NCBI RefSeq assembly: GCF_049243985.1
Contig: NC_135382.1
Coordinates: 23,168,990-23,232,989, forward strand
Reading direction: 5' to 3'
DNA: 64,000 nt
From: Paroedura picta
Taxonomy: Eukaryota; Chordata; Lepidosauria; Squamata; Gekkonidae
A program made the position numbers and the translations under genes. The stretch's first letter is position 1. Each line of letters opens with the position of its first letter. Positions 22,541 to 33,837 of this stretch are shown here, one piece after another. Below the pieces are notes generated by a model that saw only the letters and a list, made by a program, of their open reading frames with translations, ran no database searches and was not told where the DNA came from.

Positions 22541-23690
22541 CGCGGTAGACCGCTGGACCAAACATGACAATGGGTGTGGGGGCCGAAGCTTACCTGGGAG
22601 TAAACCCAGGAGTTGACCTACGCAGGGAGAGGCATTTGGGCTTGGACCTCGGCTGTGGTAATCCGTGTGCCTTGTAAGCACTCTGTTGCTTGGCCAAAAA
22701 CAAAGCTGATTCCAGCAGCTTTGCTGTGAGTCTGGCCAAAGGATGAAAAAGGCATCCCTGAGAATTTTGCAGGACAGGAGTCTGTGAGGGGGGGGGAGAG
22801 GGGGGGATCAGGTCCATCCCTGCTCAGGGTTTGGAGGGAACCACAGTCCCGTTTTAAAACGTGCCCTGCGCATTATGCATTAGTGCAAGAGTTATGCTCC
22901 GTGGCACGCCTCCCAAACTGGCACACTTGAACCGTTTTCTTGGCATGCAGGGCACCTCCTCTACACAGGCATTGGGGCCAAGTCCTGGGGCTCCAGTGGA
23001 GTTTCTGGGGCTTGACTTCCCTGCCTTAATTAACCCAGAAGCTGTCATGCTCTCCTCCCACTCTATTATTTATTCATAATCCATCACGTGGATGACAGTC
23101 CTCTTGTGACTCATTAAGATGCATTGAGCAGCTGAGGTTCTTGGGGGAGGAGCAGGGAAGCCTTTGTTGTGGACTTGCGGCCACTGAAGGGTTAAAGAGT
23201 CTGCTGGGTGTAATCCCAGGGAGCGCTGGGATGAATGGCCCAGTGGGGAGCCACTGGGAAGGGTTTTCTGTCCACCCCTGTCTTTGTGCTAAACCAACCC
23301 CTCTCAAGCTTCTTGAAGCAGGACTCACTTGCCAGGGAAGAGAATTGCTCCATCCTGCCTCCTCTGCATCAAATGCAGGGGGTTCGGGGCAGTTAACACT
23401 GGGTAGGTTGAAGTTTCTTCGTTCGGATTTGCAAATAATCTTCCGGAGCAAGAGGTTGTGTTTCATTGGTGCATTTATGTGGGAAGGAAAGTCAAATTTG
23501 CCACAAAGCATCATGCTTTTCTCCCTGCTGTCCTCATGAGACAACCAAACCCTTCCTCTGCCTGTGTTATTCGGTCTTCCCCCTCCTGACATGTATCTCT
23601 GGCGGTGTTTTTCTTCCTGGTATCCATTTGCAATCAGATTTATTTGCTTCTGCACTCTGCCTTTTTCTTCAAGAGAGATCCAGAGGAGCT
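22541..23690. other. No gene recognised
   Basis: Frames of 132 codons (+, 23141-23539) and 212 codons (-, 23074-23712) overlap each other in opposite strands and carry no motif. The 3' part runs into LINE sequence. Confidence 0.4.
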
Positions 23691-23885
23691 TAGGGTACCA
23701 ATGGACTGCCACCCCCTGTATGCCCCCCAGAGGGCATTAAGATTGAGCCAGCAAAATCTACTTAGGGTCCCTGGCCCCAAAGAGATCAGACTGGCTTCAA
23801 CCAGAGCCTTTTGGAACACTCTTCCAAAGGAGATCAGAGCTCTGCCAGACCTCAATTGGTTCCGCAAGGCTTGTAAAACTGAGCT
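23690..23885 (+). repeat. LINE ORF2 C-terminal fragment
   Basis: The + frame reads RALRLSQQNLL, then AFWNTLPKEIRALPDL and FRKACKTEL. This is the typical C-terminal segment of CR1/L2-type ORF2, where 'W-N-x-L-P-x-x-I-R' and 'F-x-x-x-C-K-T-x-L' are conserved. The reading stops at KTEL because a MITE is inserted exactly there. The array at 4.7-10.2 kb carries what looks like the next residues of the same LINE type. Confidence 0.75.
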
Positions 23886-24015
23886 GGCCCATTCCGCACA
23901 CACTGGATAATGCAATTTCAGTGTGCTTTTGCAGCTGGATTTTTCTGTGCGGAGCAGGAAGATCTACTCTGAAAGTGCATTGAAAGCACATTATCTAGCA
24001 TGTGTAGAATAGGCC
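23886..24015. mobile_element. Foldback MITE (Harbinger-like ends)
   Basis: Opens 'ggcccattccgcacacactgg' minus its last base and closes 'catgtgtagaataggcc'. The arms pair through 'ataatgcaatttcagtgtgc' and 'gcattgaaagcacattat'. The same design is clearer at 41139-41268, where a CTA duplication is visible. No duplication is evident here. Confidence 0.6.
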
Positions 24016-24292
24016 CAGAGGCCAATGGTTGCCACCGAAAAAAACATTGCTGAATTGAGCTAGCCCCAATGATACACCCTCTGGGCTGGTCAGACACCTC
24101 TGCCCCCTTTTCCTTTCTTGCTATTGTAACTATTAGGTGTCATGTCCCATGACTGGCGCATCAGGATGGATGAGAAAAACATGCCATGGAGATCCGGGGA
24201 TCCAAACCTAAGCGTTTATTATAAATCCATACGAGAGCCAGGCGGGTTGATCATGAGAAGTAGTAGTCAGTTTATCTCAAAGACAAAGAGCA

Positions 24293-24514
24293 AAGGTGAC
24301 CAGATTTTAACATTGGTAAAGTGGGACACCATTGACCGGGGGGGAGGGGGTTCTTGATTAAAAGTTTGGTCTATATGGAGCAACAAAAATTATCATAGAA
24401 CGCATAGAATGCAAAAATAATATTGTAATATATATTTTTAAATTTCAACATAAGTACAATTTGTCAGGTACATCTTTTCATGTCTCTTCAAAAGTGGGAC
24501 AATCTGGTCACCTT
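24293..24514. mobile_element. Inverted-terminus DNA element inside the LTR
   Basis: Begins 'aaggtgaccagattttaac' and ends 'gtgggacaatctggtcacctt', giving inverted ends of about 14 bp. The interior is AT-rich and non-coding. The superfamily is not settled. Confidence 0.6.
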
Positions 24515-25082
24515 AGGCTGTTACACTACTTATATACCTTAGTAAACTCCACCTAGTAGCAAGGTCAATTGACCAGAGAACATGTCAGAGTTACATCAAG
24601 AGTAAGGCATGGTGGAAGTTCTTTGCACCGAATGCAGAGGAGTATGGCCAGAGCCTTCTGGCATCAAAGCATTCTCACAGTTTGTAAGGCAGTGGCCCAT
24701 AAGACAAAACATGCCCCTGGGAACCATGGCAGAGACTTTATCATACCAAATACTATCTAGTTTCAAAGCAAACAGGCAGCTGGCATTTCTAGGAGTATTG
24801 CAAGACTAAAGCAAAGGATTTCCAACCATAATGCAAAGGTTAACAACTTATTATGTATACAGGAATACAGGAATACAAGCAATATGCCCCCACCTAAAGG
24901 CCATGAGAAATAAAAGACATTTCAAAGATTTCAACGACAATGTCCAGTTCTGGAGATCTCCAGGGGAAACCTGGGGATTCCAAGATTTCTCAGTTTCAAG
25001 CCTTGAAGAGGCTTTCTCTATTCCTGGGTAAACAGACAAACAAGCCCTCTTGCCTTAGGACAAGATGTACAACTTCCAAGCA

Positions 25083-25178
25083 CAATAAAATCAGAGTCCA
25101 GTAGCACCTTTAAGGCCAACAAAGATTTATTCAAGGCGTTTATTGTGCTACTTCAGACCAACATGGCTACTCATTTGA
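25083..25178 (+). mobile_element. Short foldback retroposon with perfect 12-bp target duplication
   Basis: Reads 'caataaaatcagagtccagt', 'acctttaaggccaacaaag', then directly 'cttcagaccaacatggctac'. It is flanked by aacttccaagca at 25071-25082 and 25179-25190. Compared with the copies at 8625 and 28393, the second arm is mostly missing. The long duplication argues for LINE-type insertion. Confidence 0.8.
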
Positions 25179-25605
25179 AACTTCCAAGCAGTTCTTTCAA
25201 GAGGGCAATTAGCACATCAAACAGGATTCACTTCAAAGGCCAAATACCAAGAGGCAGTTCACAGAATAAGTGTTAAGGACCACATGGCACAGGAAGAACC
25301 TCAAGAGCACAAACCAGATACAGATAACAGTTTCAGCAAACAGCAGGTTCAGATGAGAGCTTCCCTGGGGAAATTCACTTAGACACAGGCACAAACACCA
25401 TCGATCATCCGAGCTCCAGGAGGGAGCTGGAGAAGTTGGCATGGCACATGACATGAGGCGATTAAGGCTGAAACTGTTCTAGGTGTTTTAAATTTATAGT
25501 TATGTATTGTGTACTGTATTTATATGTGTATGTATACTTTTTATTCTGGGTGTTTCATTATGCTTTACCCCACAGCATAATACAATCAATCATTTATGTA
25601 TTTAG

Positions 25606-25765
25606 TTATTCATTTGATTTCTATACCGCCCTTCCATATAGCTCAGGACAGTTTACATAGAACATCAGGGGGGGGGATACATGGAATGAATTAATATCTA
25701 ACAAATACCACAAGAACAATAATCTAACAGTGGTTCTAAATAACACAATTTCAGTGATTTTAAAC
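25606..25765 (-). repeat. LINE 3' tail, inverted
   Basis: 'gatttctataccgcccttcc' and 'gctcaggacagtttacatag' are the reverse complement of the common tail wording 'gtaaaccgccctgagc ... gggcggtatagaaat'. Confidence 0.6.
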
Positions 25766-25794
25766 AACAATATAACAGTATCAATCTCCACAAC

Positions 25795-25955
25795 AACAGC
25801 CTTGTGAGGTAGGTTAGATTGAAAGGGAGAAAGTGTGAATAACTGCCCCAAGGACCCCAGCAAGCCCCCATGGCCAAGTGGGGATTTGAGCCTAGCTTTT
25901 GTCAGATTGTCGTCTGACACTCGAACCGCCACACCACGCTGGCTGACAGCCCTTC
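25795..25955 (-). repeat. MIR-like SINE fragment
   Basis: 'ccttgtgaggtaggttag', 'gaataactgccccaaggacc' and 'gggatttgagcctagctttt' keep the order of a CORE-type SINE read on the - strand. Confidence 0.5.
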
Positions 25956-26764
25956 TCTCCATTCTGGGGAGAAAAACAGGCAGGCTGGACAGGTTTGTCC
26001 CTCCTCCACTCTGCTTCCACTGCTTTCTGGGGATCTGGCACCACTCGGGTTCAGTTATGCTCCTATTGCGTTTTGTTGCACCTTCAAAAACTGCTTCACC
26101 ACTGATCACGTGAAAACAATCCTCTCCTTATGGCTCGTTGCCACTGGACGCTTCTATGAACTGGGCGTTCCCTGCAGGGTGTTCCCCTATTGCAAATGGG
26201 AGTCAGGCCATAATTTTGACACTGTCAACACATTTAATTGTAGGCTTGTGCTAAAATGTAAGCCAAAAGAAGTCTGGGGACCCTGTAAGTACTCGGCATG
26301 CGTGTCAGTTTCAGAGTCAAGGTGCACCTTCTGCCCACTGGAATCCAGTCAAGACAGAATAAAATACTTGTGGATCTCCTAAATGTCATTTTGGAAAGAG
26401 GGATGCAGGCTGAGGTTTGCTGCATTGACCACGATCCTGGTATCTGGCAAATGACAATGGGGCTTATACTAGCTCTGTTCACATGTGATGGAGAATACCT
26501 GGTAGGTAACTCAGTCTGTGCACGTCCACTTTGCACTTGCAGCCAGGCTCAACTACCTGGATCAGTGTTCGTTTCATAGGGGAGGCCTTTTGGAGAAGAG
26601 CCGGGTTTGAATTCAGGAGCAGAGACCAACAAGAGTTTGCAAGTAGCAGATTTCAAACTTGGGACCTCCCTTTGTTGGACACATTAAGGGAGCTTTAGAA
26701 AGCATCTACCTGGAAACTTTGGCTAGTCCCTAAAGTGCTACTGGACTGAAAGCTAACTGGATAA
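25956..26764. other. No gene recognised
   Basis: Chance frames only. 26600-26760 shows loose similarity to the foldback retroposon wording ('agtgctactggactgaaagc') and may be a decayed piece. Confidence 0.35.
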
Positions 26765-27005
26765 ATGTAGCAGAACCAAATTTGAGTCCCGTGGCACCTT
26801 TAAGACTCACAAAGTTGTAGTCAAGGTGTGAGCTTTAGTGTGCTTCACACTTCTTCAGAGAATGAAATAGAAATCGCGAGCTACATATATAAGGAGTTTC
26901 CATTTCATTGTGCCTGAAGAAGTGTGAAGGACACGCCCTGACTAAAACTTAGTTGGTCTTAAAGGTGCCCCAGGAGTGCTTTGCTGTCTTGGACCAGCAC
27001 GGTTA
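26765..27005 (+). mobile_element. Diverged member of the foldback retroposon family
   Basis: 'gagtcccgtggcacctttaa', 'gtcaaggtgtgagcttta', later 'cttagttggtcttaaaggtg' and 'ggaccagcacggttaccc' follow the family order. It is longer than the other copies and more diverged. No clean target duplication was found. Confidence 0.55.
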
Positions 27006-27897
27006 CCCACTTGAATCTATGAATAAATCTGGGGTTTCTAAGTTCAGCAGGATGTTCATTGAGTGAAACATGAGAATTAGGCAACATAATATATTTTAAA
27101 AAACCAAGAGTACACATTACATAAATTGCATGTGTGTTCACTGTAGAATGGGAACTGGACTACTGAGGTTGATTTGCTTTTCCTAAACTCCATGTGATGC
27201 TCCGGATCCATGGTTGTGTGAGTCAAGCAGCGTCCAAACACCACGGAGCAGCTGAGATGCATCACAGGGAGTTCTGCCAAAACTTGGCATGTTGTTCATG
27301 CTCAGAAGCCTGGGAGTAAAGAGCCCTTCTTGGGACGGAAGTTGCCTAGAAGAGGGCCAGCCGCAAAACTGGTATTACTGGTCTTTTAGACGTGCGCTAT
27401 CGACTGCGTAAAAAAAAAACTAACCCTTTGTTGAACCGACGCAAAGATGGGCGAGCTTAGAAACACTCTGCAGGGATGTTTGACTGGTTGCGTATTTTCA
27501 AAACAAGCGATAGCATCGCAAAAGTAAAACCTGGTCTGACTTCAAGGTATCGCAAAACTCTCAGAAATTAATTGACTGTTAGTGATTAAATGATAACAAT
27601 ACATTATTGCTTTCTCCAAGTGTTACGTAAGGTGGGATTGAATGCAGACAGCCTACAACATCAAGAGGCAGGAATAAAGCAACACTAGCAGTAGCAATTA
27701 ACCCCCCCCCCCCTTTTCAAGGCAGCTGGGCTGAATTGGCAGGGTGCCTGTTTTTCCAGCAAGTTACAGCAGGTGGCTGGGATAAGAGAGGCTCTGCTGC
27801 TGCCAGGTCAGACTCTGACTGCTGCTGGGTTGGAAGGAGGAAAGCAGCCCCCCCCCCATGCCTTGGGGGAAAAACTCTCAGTGAAAGTGTCAGTCTA
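27006..27897. other. No gene recognised
   Basis: Non-coding, with a poly-C run near 27703-27715 and another near 27848-27857. Confidence 0.35.
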
Positions 27898-28328
27898 GGG
27901 GGTATTCTGCAGGGAGCCTAATAAAACAGTTTAAAAAGAATCAGTTTAGACCGTTTTATTATATTACAATCGTTCTGCATCAAATATAGTCTGTTGAAAA
28001 ACTAAGTTGCAATGGTCTCTGCATGAAACAATTCATAGCCCTGCCCCCTGTAGTTTTGCTAACTCCGCTTTGTTCTCTAATCTGCATAACTAAGGAGTTT
28101 CTCTGCATGTCTAATAGGGCGTCTCAGGCAGGCAGGAAAAAAATGAATTGGCGAAAAGCATTTTTTTCAAAACAACGCTTAAAAGACACTTAAAGCAATG
28201 AAGAGGCAGTTCACCATTTAGAGCAAAATCAGTTTTGCAGAGTAAATTCACTTTCTTGTGCAGAGATCAGAAAGACAACGATGTATTTAGTGAGTTTTCA
28301 TCAGCTTATCCATCATGCAGAAGAGGCC
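27898..28328. mobile_element. Harbinger-like non-autonomous element
   Basis: Left end 'ggggtattctgcaggg' and right end 'catgcagaagaggcc' are imperfect inverted repeats (about 10 of 13). Both sides are flanked by CTA, a 3-bp duplication that fits PIF/Harbinger preference. About 430 bp, non-coding. Confidence 0.45.
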
Positions 28329-28392
28329 CTAGGATCCAAGAGATCCTCCAGCATGGAAGCTGGCTTGGCCTAGTCACACGCTCCTGACATAA

Positions 28393-28564
28393 CCTACCTT
28401 GCAGGACAAAAAAAGAGTCCAATGGCACCTTTAAGACCAACAAAGATTTATTCAAGGCATGAGCTTTCCGAGCCTTGAATAAATCTTTGTTGGTCTTAAA
28501 GGTGCTATTGGACTCTTTTTTGTTGTTGTGCTACTTCAGACCAACAAGGCTACCCACTTGAAGC
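28393..28564 (+). mobile_element. Foldback retroposon with 12-bp target duplication
   Basis: The arms 'acctttaagaccaacaaag' and 'ctttgttggtcttaaaggtg' face each other around the short loop 'aggcatgagctttccgagcc'. The element ends 'caacaaggctacccacttga'. It is flanked by ctaccttgcagg on both sides (near 28393-28404 and 28564-28575). Confidence 0.8.
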
Positions 28565-28575
28565 TACCTTGCAGG

Positions 28576-30070
28576 GTTGTTGTGAAGATAAAATGGAGGG
28601 GAGAATGTTGTAATCTGTTTTGGGTCAACATCAGAGGTGGGGAAAATGGGGCACAAAAAAAAATGTTCTGCTCTCTATCAAAGTAATACCTGCATGTAAA
28701 AAAAGTCGCATTGAGAACTCAGAAAGAACTCTAGCCTGCCCTCGTAACTTTCTGTGTACTGAGATTTTAATTTTCTGTTCAAAGGGAACATTCCATCCTA
28801 GTTATTTAATGCAAACCAGTCATCTGGTGAGAACTGCGTTTTTCTATAAGGAGAGGGGAAAGGGGGGCATCCCTTCCCCTCCCTTGCAGGCCAGGATCTT
28901 AGCATTCGAATTCTGGCTCTTCAGACTACCTCACTGTAGTTCACACAACAGCTGGCTGTGGGCGCTGTGCCTCCTTCTCATGGAGCCCTTCTTAAGGCAG
29001 ATACCTCTTCCGAAACCTGAAGGCGGCTGACCTCAGTGACCTCTTCCGAATGTCAGCAGCTGTTGAACAAACACCCTGTCTCTACAGCAAAGAATATTTT
29101 GTTATCACATTTGAAGCTGTTGGTGTGGGGGTGCATGCCCCTGGAACATCACAATAAGGAAGGTGCTACAGTGCCACAGGTTAGGGCTTGGCCATAGCCA
29201 GCCCAGCAGTGCATTATGTGGCCTGGAGGGGTGCCGTAGGTGCTCAGGTCTTGGCACATCATGGAGCAGAGCCGTGGGTGGGAACAATTTCTACCGGCTC
29301 GTCTGCTTCCTGAGCTGGGAAACATGTTTGCATTTACTCTGCTTTTCACTCCAAAGCAGCTTTCAACATCAACCTGGCTTCTGTTTTAGCCACCAAACGA
29401 CAACCCCGTGAGCTTGGCTAGGCAAAGAGTGCATGACTGGCTCAATGTCACCGGGCAAGCTTCCATGGCTGAGTGAGAATTCGAATGCAGGTCTTCCAGA
29501 TCTTGGTTTAGCTACGGAGATGTGGAAGACTGAACCTGAGACGTTTGCTCATCCTCTGCTCCTGAGTTTCACCCCAGTTCTGTTCCCCAGTCCTGCTTGC
29601 ATGAAAGCCTATCCTTGCGTGTTTTCAGCATTGCAGTTGCTAAGCCAGAACATCAGGTTCAAAATGAATCCCACAAAAGCCGCATGATCCAAAAACTGAT
29701 GGATTGAACTTGGGGCAGGAGAGATTTCCAAGCAGGTGTGCCCTAAAATGACTTGGTTTTTTAAAAGGTGCTGCGTTGCTCTTTGTTTATCAGCTATGAG
29801 ATATTCTTGTGGCTGAAACTAACTCTGGGTTTCTTTTTCTTTTTCTTTTTTTTTCTCTTTTGCATCACTGTTTTGTGTGTATGGCCTCTATCCATGCTAC
29901 GATTTCAGCCCCCCAGCGTGGGGGAACTGGCTCTGCTCTGGGCGAGAGCCTGCTTTGGTCCTGCTCACTTTGCTATTCTCAGAGAGTCTGCAAACAAAAC
30001 AAAGATCCACTCTGCAGCTGACTCCTGACAGCTTTGGGACTCTCTGTCAGATACCCTGTTGTGTGTTTAA
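28576..30070. other. No gene recognised
   Basis: Several frames up to 136 codons, none with a domain or plausible splice sites. A T-rich run lies near 29830-29860. Confidence 0.4.
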
Positions 30071-30140
30071 GGCAGGCTTTCTCAACCAGGGTTTCATGGA
30101 ATCCTGAGTTTTCTTGACTGCCCTGGAATGTTTCCCAGAT
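30071..30140. repeat. Fragment of the 'TTTCTCAACC' element
   Basis: 'ggctttctcaaccagggttt' and 'ttcttgactgccctggaatg' match the left end of the element at 17492. Confidence 0.6.
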
Positions 30141-30711
30141 GGGTAGATAGAGGCCTCACCCTGACTGGGTGTCCACAGTGCCTAACCAGCTGTGTAGCCT
30201 CTTTATCTTTTCTGACCTCGCAGGCTTAGCTTCGCAGTAAGGGACTCAGCAGGTTGCTCTTGCAAACGGAAGCCTCCAGCCAGCGATCTGCTGTGGCTTA
30301 CTCAGAGTTCTGTCTATCCGCGAAAGGAGCCAGGCAGTGCCCAGCACTGGGGACACCCCCCTTTCCCCCCTTGTGCTTGGCAGAGCATTCAGGCTGGGAG
30401 GGTGGGGTATCGCCCCAGTGAATTCCTACTTCCTGGCAAAGGAATACAGTAGTGCTTTTGTGCCTATTGCCTTAGCAGTGTCTTCCTTTCTCCTGGCAGA
30501 AGAGGGAAGGCACCAGCGTGGCCAGATGAAACTATGTATGGGCCCCGGGTTCATTCACGGTTGTGCAGAAGATGTCCTGGCAAGACAGCAGACTCTGCTC
30601 CTAATGGAATCCTCTTTTAAAAGGACAGAAGCCCCCTCTGTCTGCTTCTGGCTTCCAGACTAGGGATAGTTCAGCATTCTCCCCCTACCTGTGACACTCC
30701 TTTCCTGGGGA

Positions 30712-30751
30712 GAAAGTTTGGTGTAGTGGTTAGGAGTGTGGACTTCTAATC
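30712..30751 (+). repeat. 5' stub of a tRNA-type SINE
   Basis: 'ttggtgtagtggttaggagt' and 'gtggacttctaatc' are the start of the SINE seen at 12289. It breaks off where the LTR-like block begins. Confidence 0.65.
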
Positions 30752-31170
30752 TGTCATGCTGTCCCCGTCTGCATCCTCTGTCCCAGAGCCTGCATGGGAG
30801 CAATTTCAGCCAGCCTCATGTGGGGGCCATGCCAAGAAGTTCTCTTGCCGTACATGGGATTCAGCTATGCTTACACCTGTTCAGGAACAGGCCGCTGTAA
30901 ATGCCTGTGAGCAAACAAGACTGCTTTATCCTGAGTCATATCTCTGGCCTGTCTCAGGGGACAGTCTCTTCGCTGGCTGGCAGCAGCTCCTCAAGGAGCT
31001 TCCACATGCTCAGCAAATGCTCTCTCCCTGAGCCTTTGGCCCCAGCTTCCAAATGCGAGCACAGTGGCTGCAGTCTGACCACGTTTATGCAGGAGTCAAT
31101 CCTTCCGAGCACAAGTTGCCTTTAAACATTGTAATAAATCAGTTTGAGTGAACCCTGGTGAATTGTGACA
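30752..31170 (+). mobile_element. Possible solo LTR
   Basis: The block starts TGTCA and ends TGACA and has an AATAAA signal near 31132, about 35 bp before its end, an arrangement typical of an LTR. No internal genes are attached and no clear target duplication is visible. The SINE it follows does not resume after it. I hold this loosely. Confidence 0.3.
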
Positions 31171-33000
31171 TTTGAAATGAGAGAGGGTCCAAACAAGTGG
31201 GCTGGATTTCCAAGTAGAGGTTGTAGTTGGTTAGGGGACCATGTTTATCCTGTGGCTTCTTGCAGGGTCTGCATTCACAAACCGCAGTTTTGAGAAGCAC
31301 CACCCCTCATGGTCACTTGCCTTGTCTATTCTCTTCCTCCTTGCAGGCTCTTATTCCCTGCCGGTTGACTTGCTGATTGCTTTAGACACCCAAAAGGAGC
31401 CTCAACACCGGCTGTTGGCATTTTGTGGTTTCCATGCCAGGTTTTTCCTGGAAACCTGTTCTGGTCCTTTGATAGGATTTGGTGACACACGACCAAGCCC
31501 CTTGAGGAACAGCATGAGAGGTTTTGCCTCCAGTGTGGGGTGGGAGTTTTCTGCCACTCCCCCCCCCCCAGGCTCTTACCGGCTTGTGACAAAAGCAGGC
31601 AGGGGGAAACTGCTTGAGCCTCCCCAACCTCACTGCGGTTTTCACCTTTGGCAAAGTGCCCCATGGAGCTGTTCTTTAAAATCAAGTTACTTGGGTGGTT
31701 ATACATAAATTTCACAACAGCTCCACCAGGCAGTTAGCAAATGTGAAAACAGCGTATGGGGGAGAGGATTACGCTGCTTCTCCTTGTCTGTTTTGATTGC
31801 AAACAGAAAAGGACCGGTGTGCCTCTGTATGGCAGAACAGGACCGGTGTGCATCAGGGAGGCAGAAAACTCCCATTGTACTTTTGATGCAAAGTTCTCTT
31901 GTTGTTCCCCAGCAAACAAGCTCTGTGTAGTGTGAAGGTAGATCCTTAGCTCTCGATATGACCTCCTCGCTTTTTGGTGAATGGATGCCTATGGGTGTGT
32001 TTGCTTGCACAAACTGTGATTCAAGCAAATTGCAATTTGCTGGGGCTGTCTACCATAATCTAACTTCCTCCTTTATTTACACTGTGAGGATGTGAAGCCT
32101 GGCCTTATGCCTGCTTACATGGAAGTGAGTTCAGCAAAAGGCTGCCTAGGACACACTTATGGCTTCTGAGGATGCTTTTGAGAGCATCTTCTACGCCTTA
32201 CTGTACCTGTTTCCCTGGGTGTTCTTGTTCCCCTGCGCTTGCCTGGGCAGGTTATGCCGTTCTTGCGCAAAATTGCCTGTGACTACAAAATCTGACGTAT
32301 TTGGCAGTGCTCCAGATTGCAGTCCAGCGATTTGAAGAGGCAACCTCAGGGAGGAGAAGGGAAACGTGGCAATTTCAAGGTTGTAAATGACGGTGTCGGC
32401 CAGGTGGAAGTGGGTGGCAGGAGGGATGATGAGGGATGCTTGACCCGCCCTGCCGTGCTGTTTCTTGAAAAGGACTTCCTTGCTGTTTCTCTGGAAGAAA
32501 TCCCCAAGGGGAAATAGCCAGTTGCCCCACTGAGCGTCCAGCTCTTTTGGTTTCATGACTTCTCTGCTCAGCACCATCAGTTGTGTTGTCACCCTGTCCT
32601 GTCTCCAGACTTCTTGCTTGCTTCCCATGCTGTCCCTGGCGGCACTCTAGCCTGGAAGGTCAGTAAACAAAGGCCAAATGCTGTAAAAATTAAGAGGAAG
32701 AGATCCACAAAAAGCCAGTATAAGTAACGGGTGGTGCCTGGGGAAGGTCTCTAGTTTCTACAAGGCTCTATGGAAGCTGCAATTTTGTCCAGGGGAACTA
32801 TTTCCTGCCATCTGCAAGATCCGTTCTGGAAGAGTTCCAGGCCCCACCTGAAGGCCGGTAACCGTCAAATTCAGGCAGAACTAGGCACTGCATTGGTCCT
32901 CCTATTCTCTCAGGATGACCAGAGGAAAATTGGGCCAGGCTTTCTGTGCCTTCCATAGCTGACTAGAAGTTTGCTCTTTTTCACAAACTGTTCCAAGAGT
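31171..33000. other. No gene recognised
   Basis: Opposing frames of 155 codons (+, 31241) and 129 codons (-, 31326) overlap and lack domains. A 145-codon - frame at 32191-32628 is likewise unrecognised. Treated as non-coding. Confidence 0.4.
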
Positions 33001-33110
33001 TTTGATTCCTATTTTGTGTTCTATGTAAATGTTCTAAACTGTTTTATGTAAACCGCCCAGAGCCGTAGGGAAAGGCGGTATAAAAATCTAAATTAAATAA
33101 ATAAATACAA
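33001..33110 (+). repeat. LINE 3' tail
   Basis: 'tatgtaaaccgcccagagcc', 'gaaaggcggtataaaaatct', then 'aaataaataaat'. It is the 3' end of a CR1/L2-type retroposon or of a SINE that borrowed its tail. Confidence 0.7.
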
Positions 33111-33699
33111 TTAGATTGCCTCACTTTTGTGTCCTATTGTGTGGGCTGATCTGGGGTTTTAGGGCAGGGGACTGTTGGACAGAGATCAACCTGCCTCCCA
33201 GCCATCAGGCCAAACTACCTTGGGACACCCACACGCAAGGCATCAAGGATCCCCCCAAGGATAAAATGCTGTTCTCCTGCATCAGGTCTTCCTCTGTTAC
33301 CAGCAGTAACCAGCTTGCTGCTAGATTCTCTCTTTTAAAGGCAGGTGAACCACTATGAATAGTTTAAACCCCTCGATTTCAGTGCTGGTGTTCTAGGAAA
33401 GGAAATGTGTCATCGTGCAGCTATAATTGCTTGTTTCAGAGACCAGCCTGTTTGAATACTTCTGTGCCTGTTGTTCTCTCTCTCAGGAAATTATGGTATG
33501 CGCCCGCAGGCGGTCTGTCCATGAATAGGTATCCTGAGGTAAAATCCCCCCCACAAACAGACGCACTTCCACCCAAAGTGCCCACTCACGGGGTGAGTCA
33601 GAGCCCTGAAGTGAATTAATAAAGAATTGTCAATCCAAAGCAGGCAAGAACTCTTGTCTCCCTTCTCTTTCACTGTGAGGGCAAAATGTGAGCTTCTGT

Positions 33700-33837
33700 C
33701 AGGGGTAGTCAAACTGCGGCCCTCCAGATGTCCATGGACTACAATTCCCAGGAGCCCCCTGCCAGCATTTGCTGGCAGGGGGCTCCTGGGAATTGTAGTC
33801 CATGGACATCTGGAGGGCCGCAGTTTGACTACCCTTG
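33700..33837. mobile_element. Palindromic hAT MITE
   Basis: 138 bp, near-perfect palindrome. The left arm starts 'caggggtagtcaaactgcgg' and the right arm ends 'cagtttgactacccttg', with the centre at 'gccagcatttgctggc'. Almost identical to the copy at 62866, so one source bred both recently. The target duplication is not clear here. Confidence 0.8.

Larger units (their letters stand above)
24138..25453 (-). mobile_element. Solo LTR of an endogenous retrovirus, with two nested insertions
   Basis: The ends are inverted TGTCATGT ... ACATGACA. They are flanked by ttagg on the left and tgagg on the right, a 5-bp duplication with 4 of 5 identical. Read on the - strand, a TATA-like 'ggtatataagtag' near 24540 is followed by a polyadenylation signal (AATAAA near 24216-24221), the normal U3-R-U5 order. 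No internal genes are attached, so this is an old solo LTR. It has been interrupted by an inverted-terminus element (24293-24514) and a foldback retroposon (25083-25178). The ERV family is not identified. Confidence 0.6.

Noticed and set aside
21517-22681. Several long frames on both strands over the GC-rich block
   Set aside because: GC-rich DNA lacks stop codons by chance. The peptides are Pro/Arg/Ala/Gly-rich, overlap each other on opposite strands and show no motif.
23074-23712. 212-codon - frame
   Set aside because: It overlaps a + strand LINE fragment at one end and has no domain.
30752-31170. A confident endogenous retrovirus LTR
   Set aside because: Ends and polyadenylation signal fit, but no target duplication is visible and the flanking SINE does not resume, so it is listed only at low confidence.
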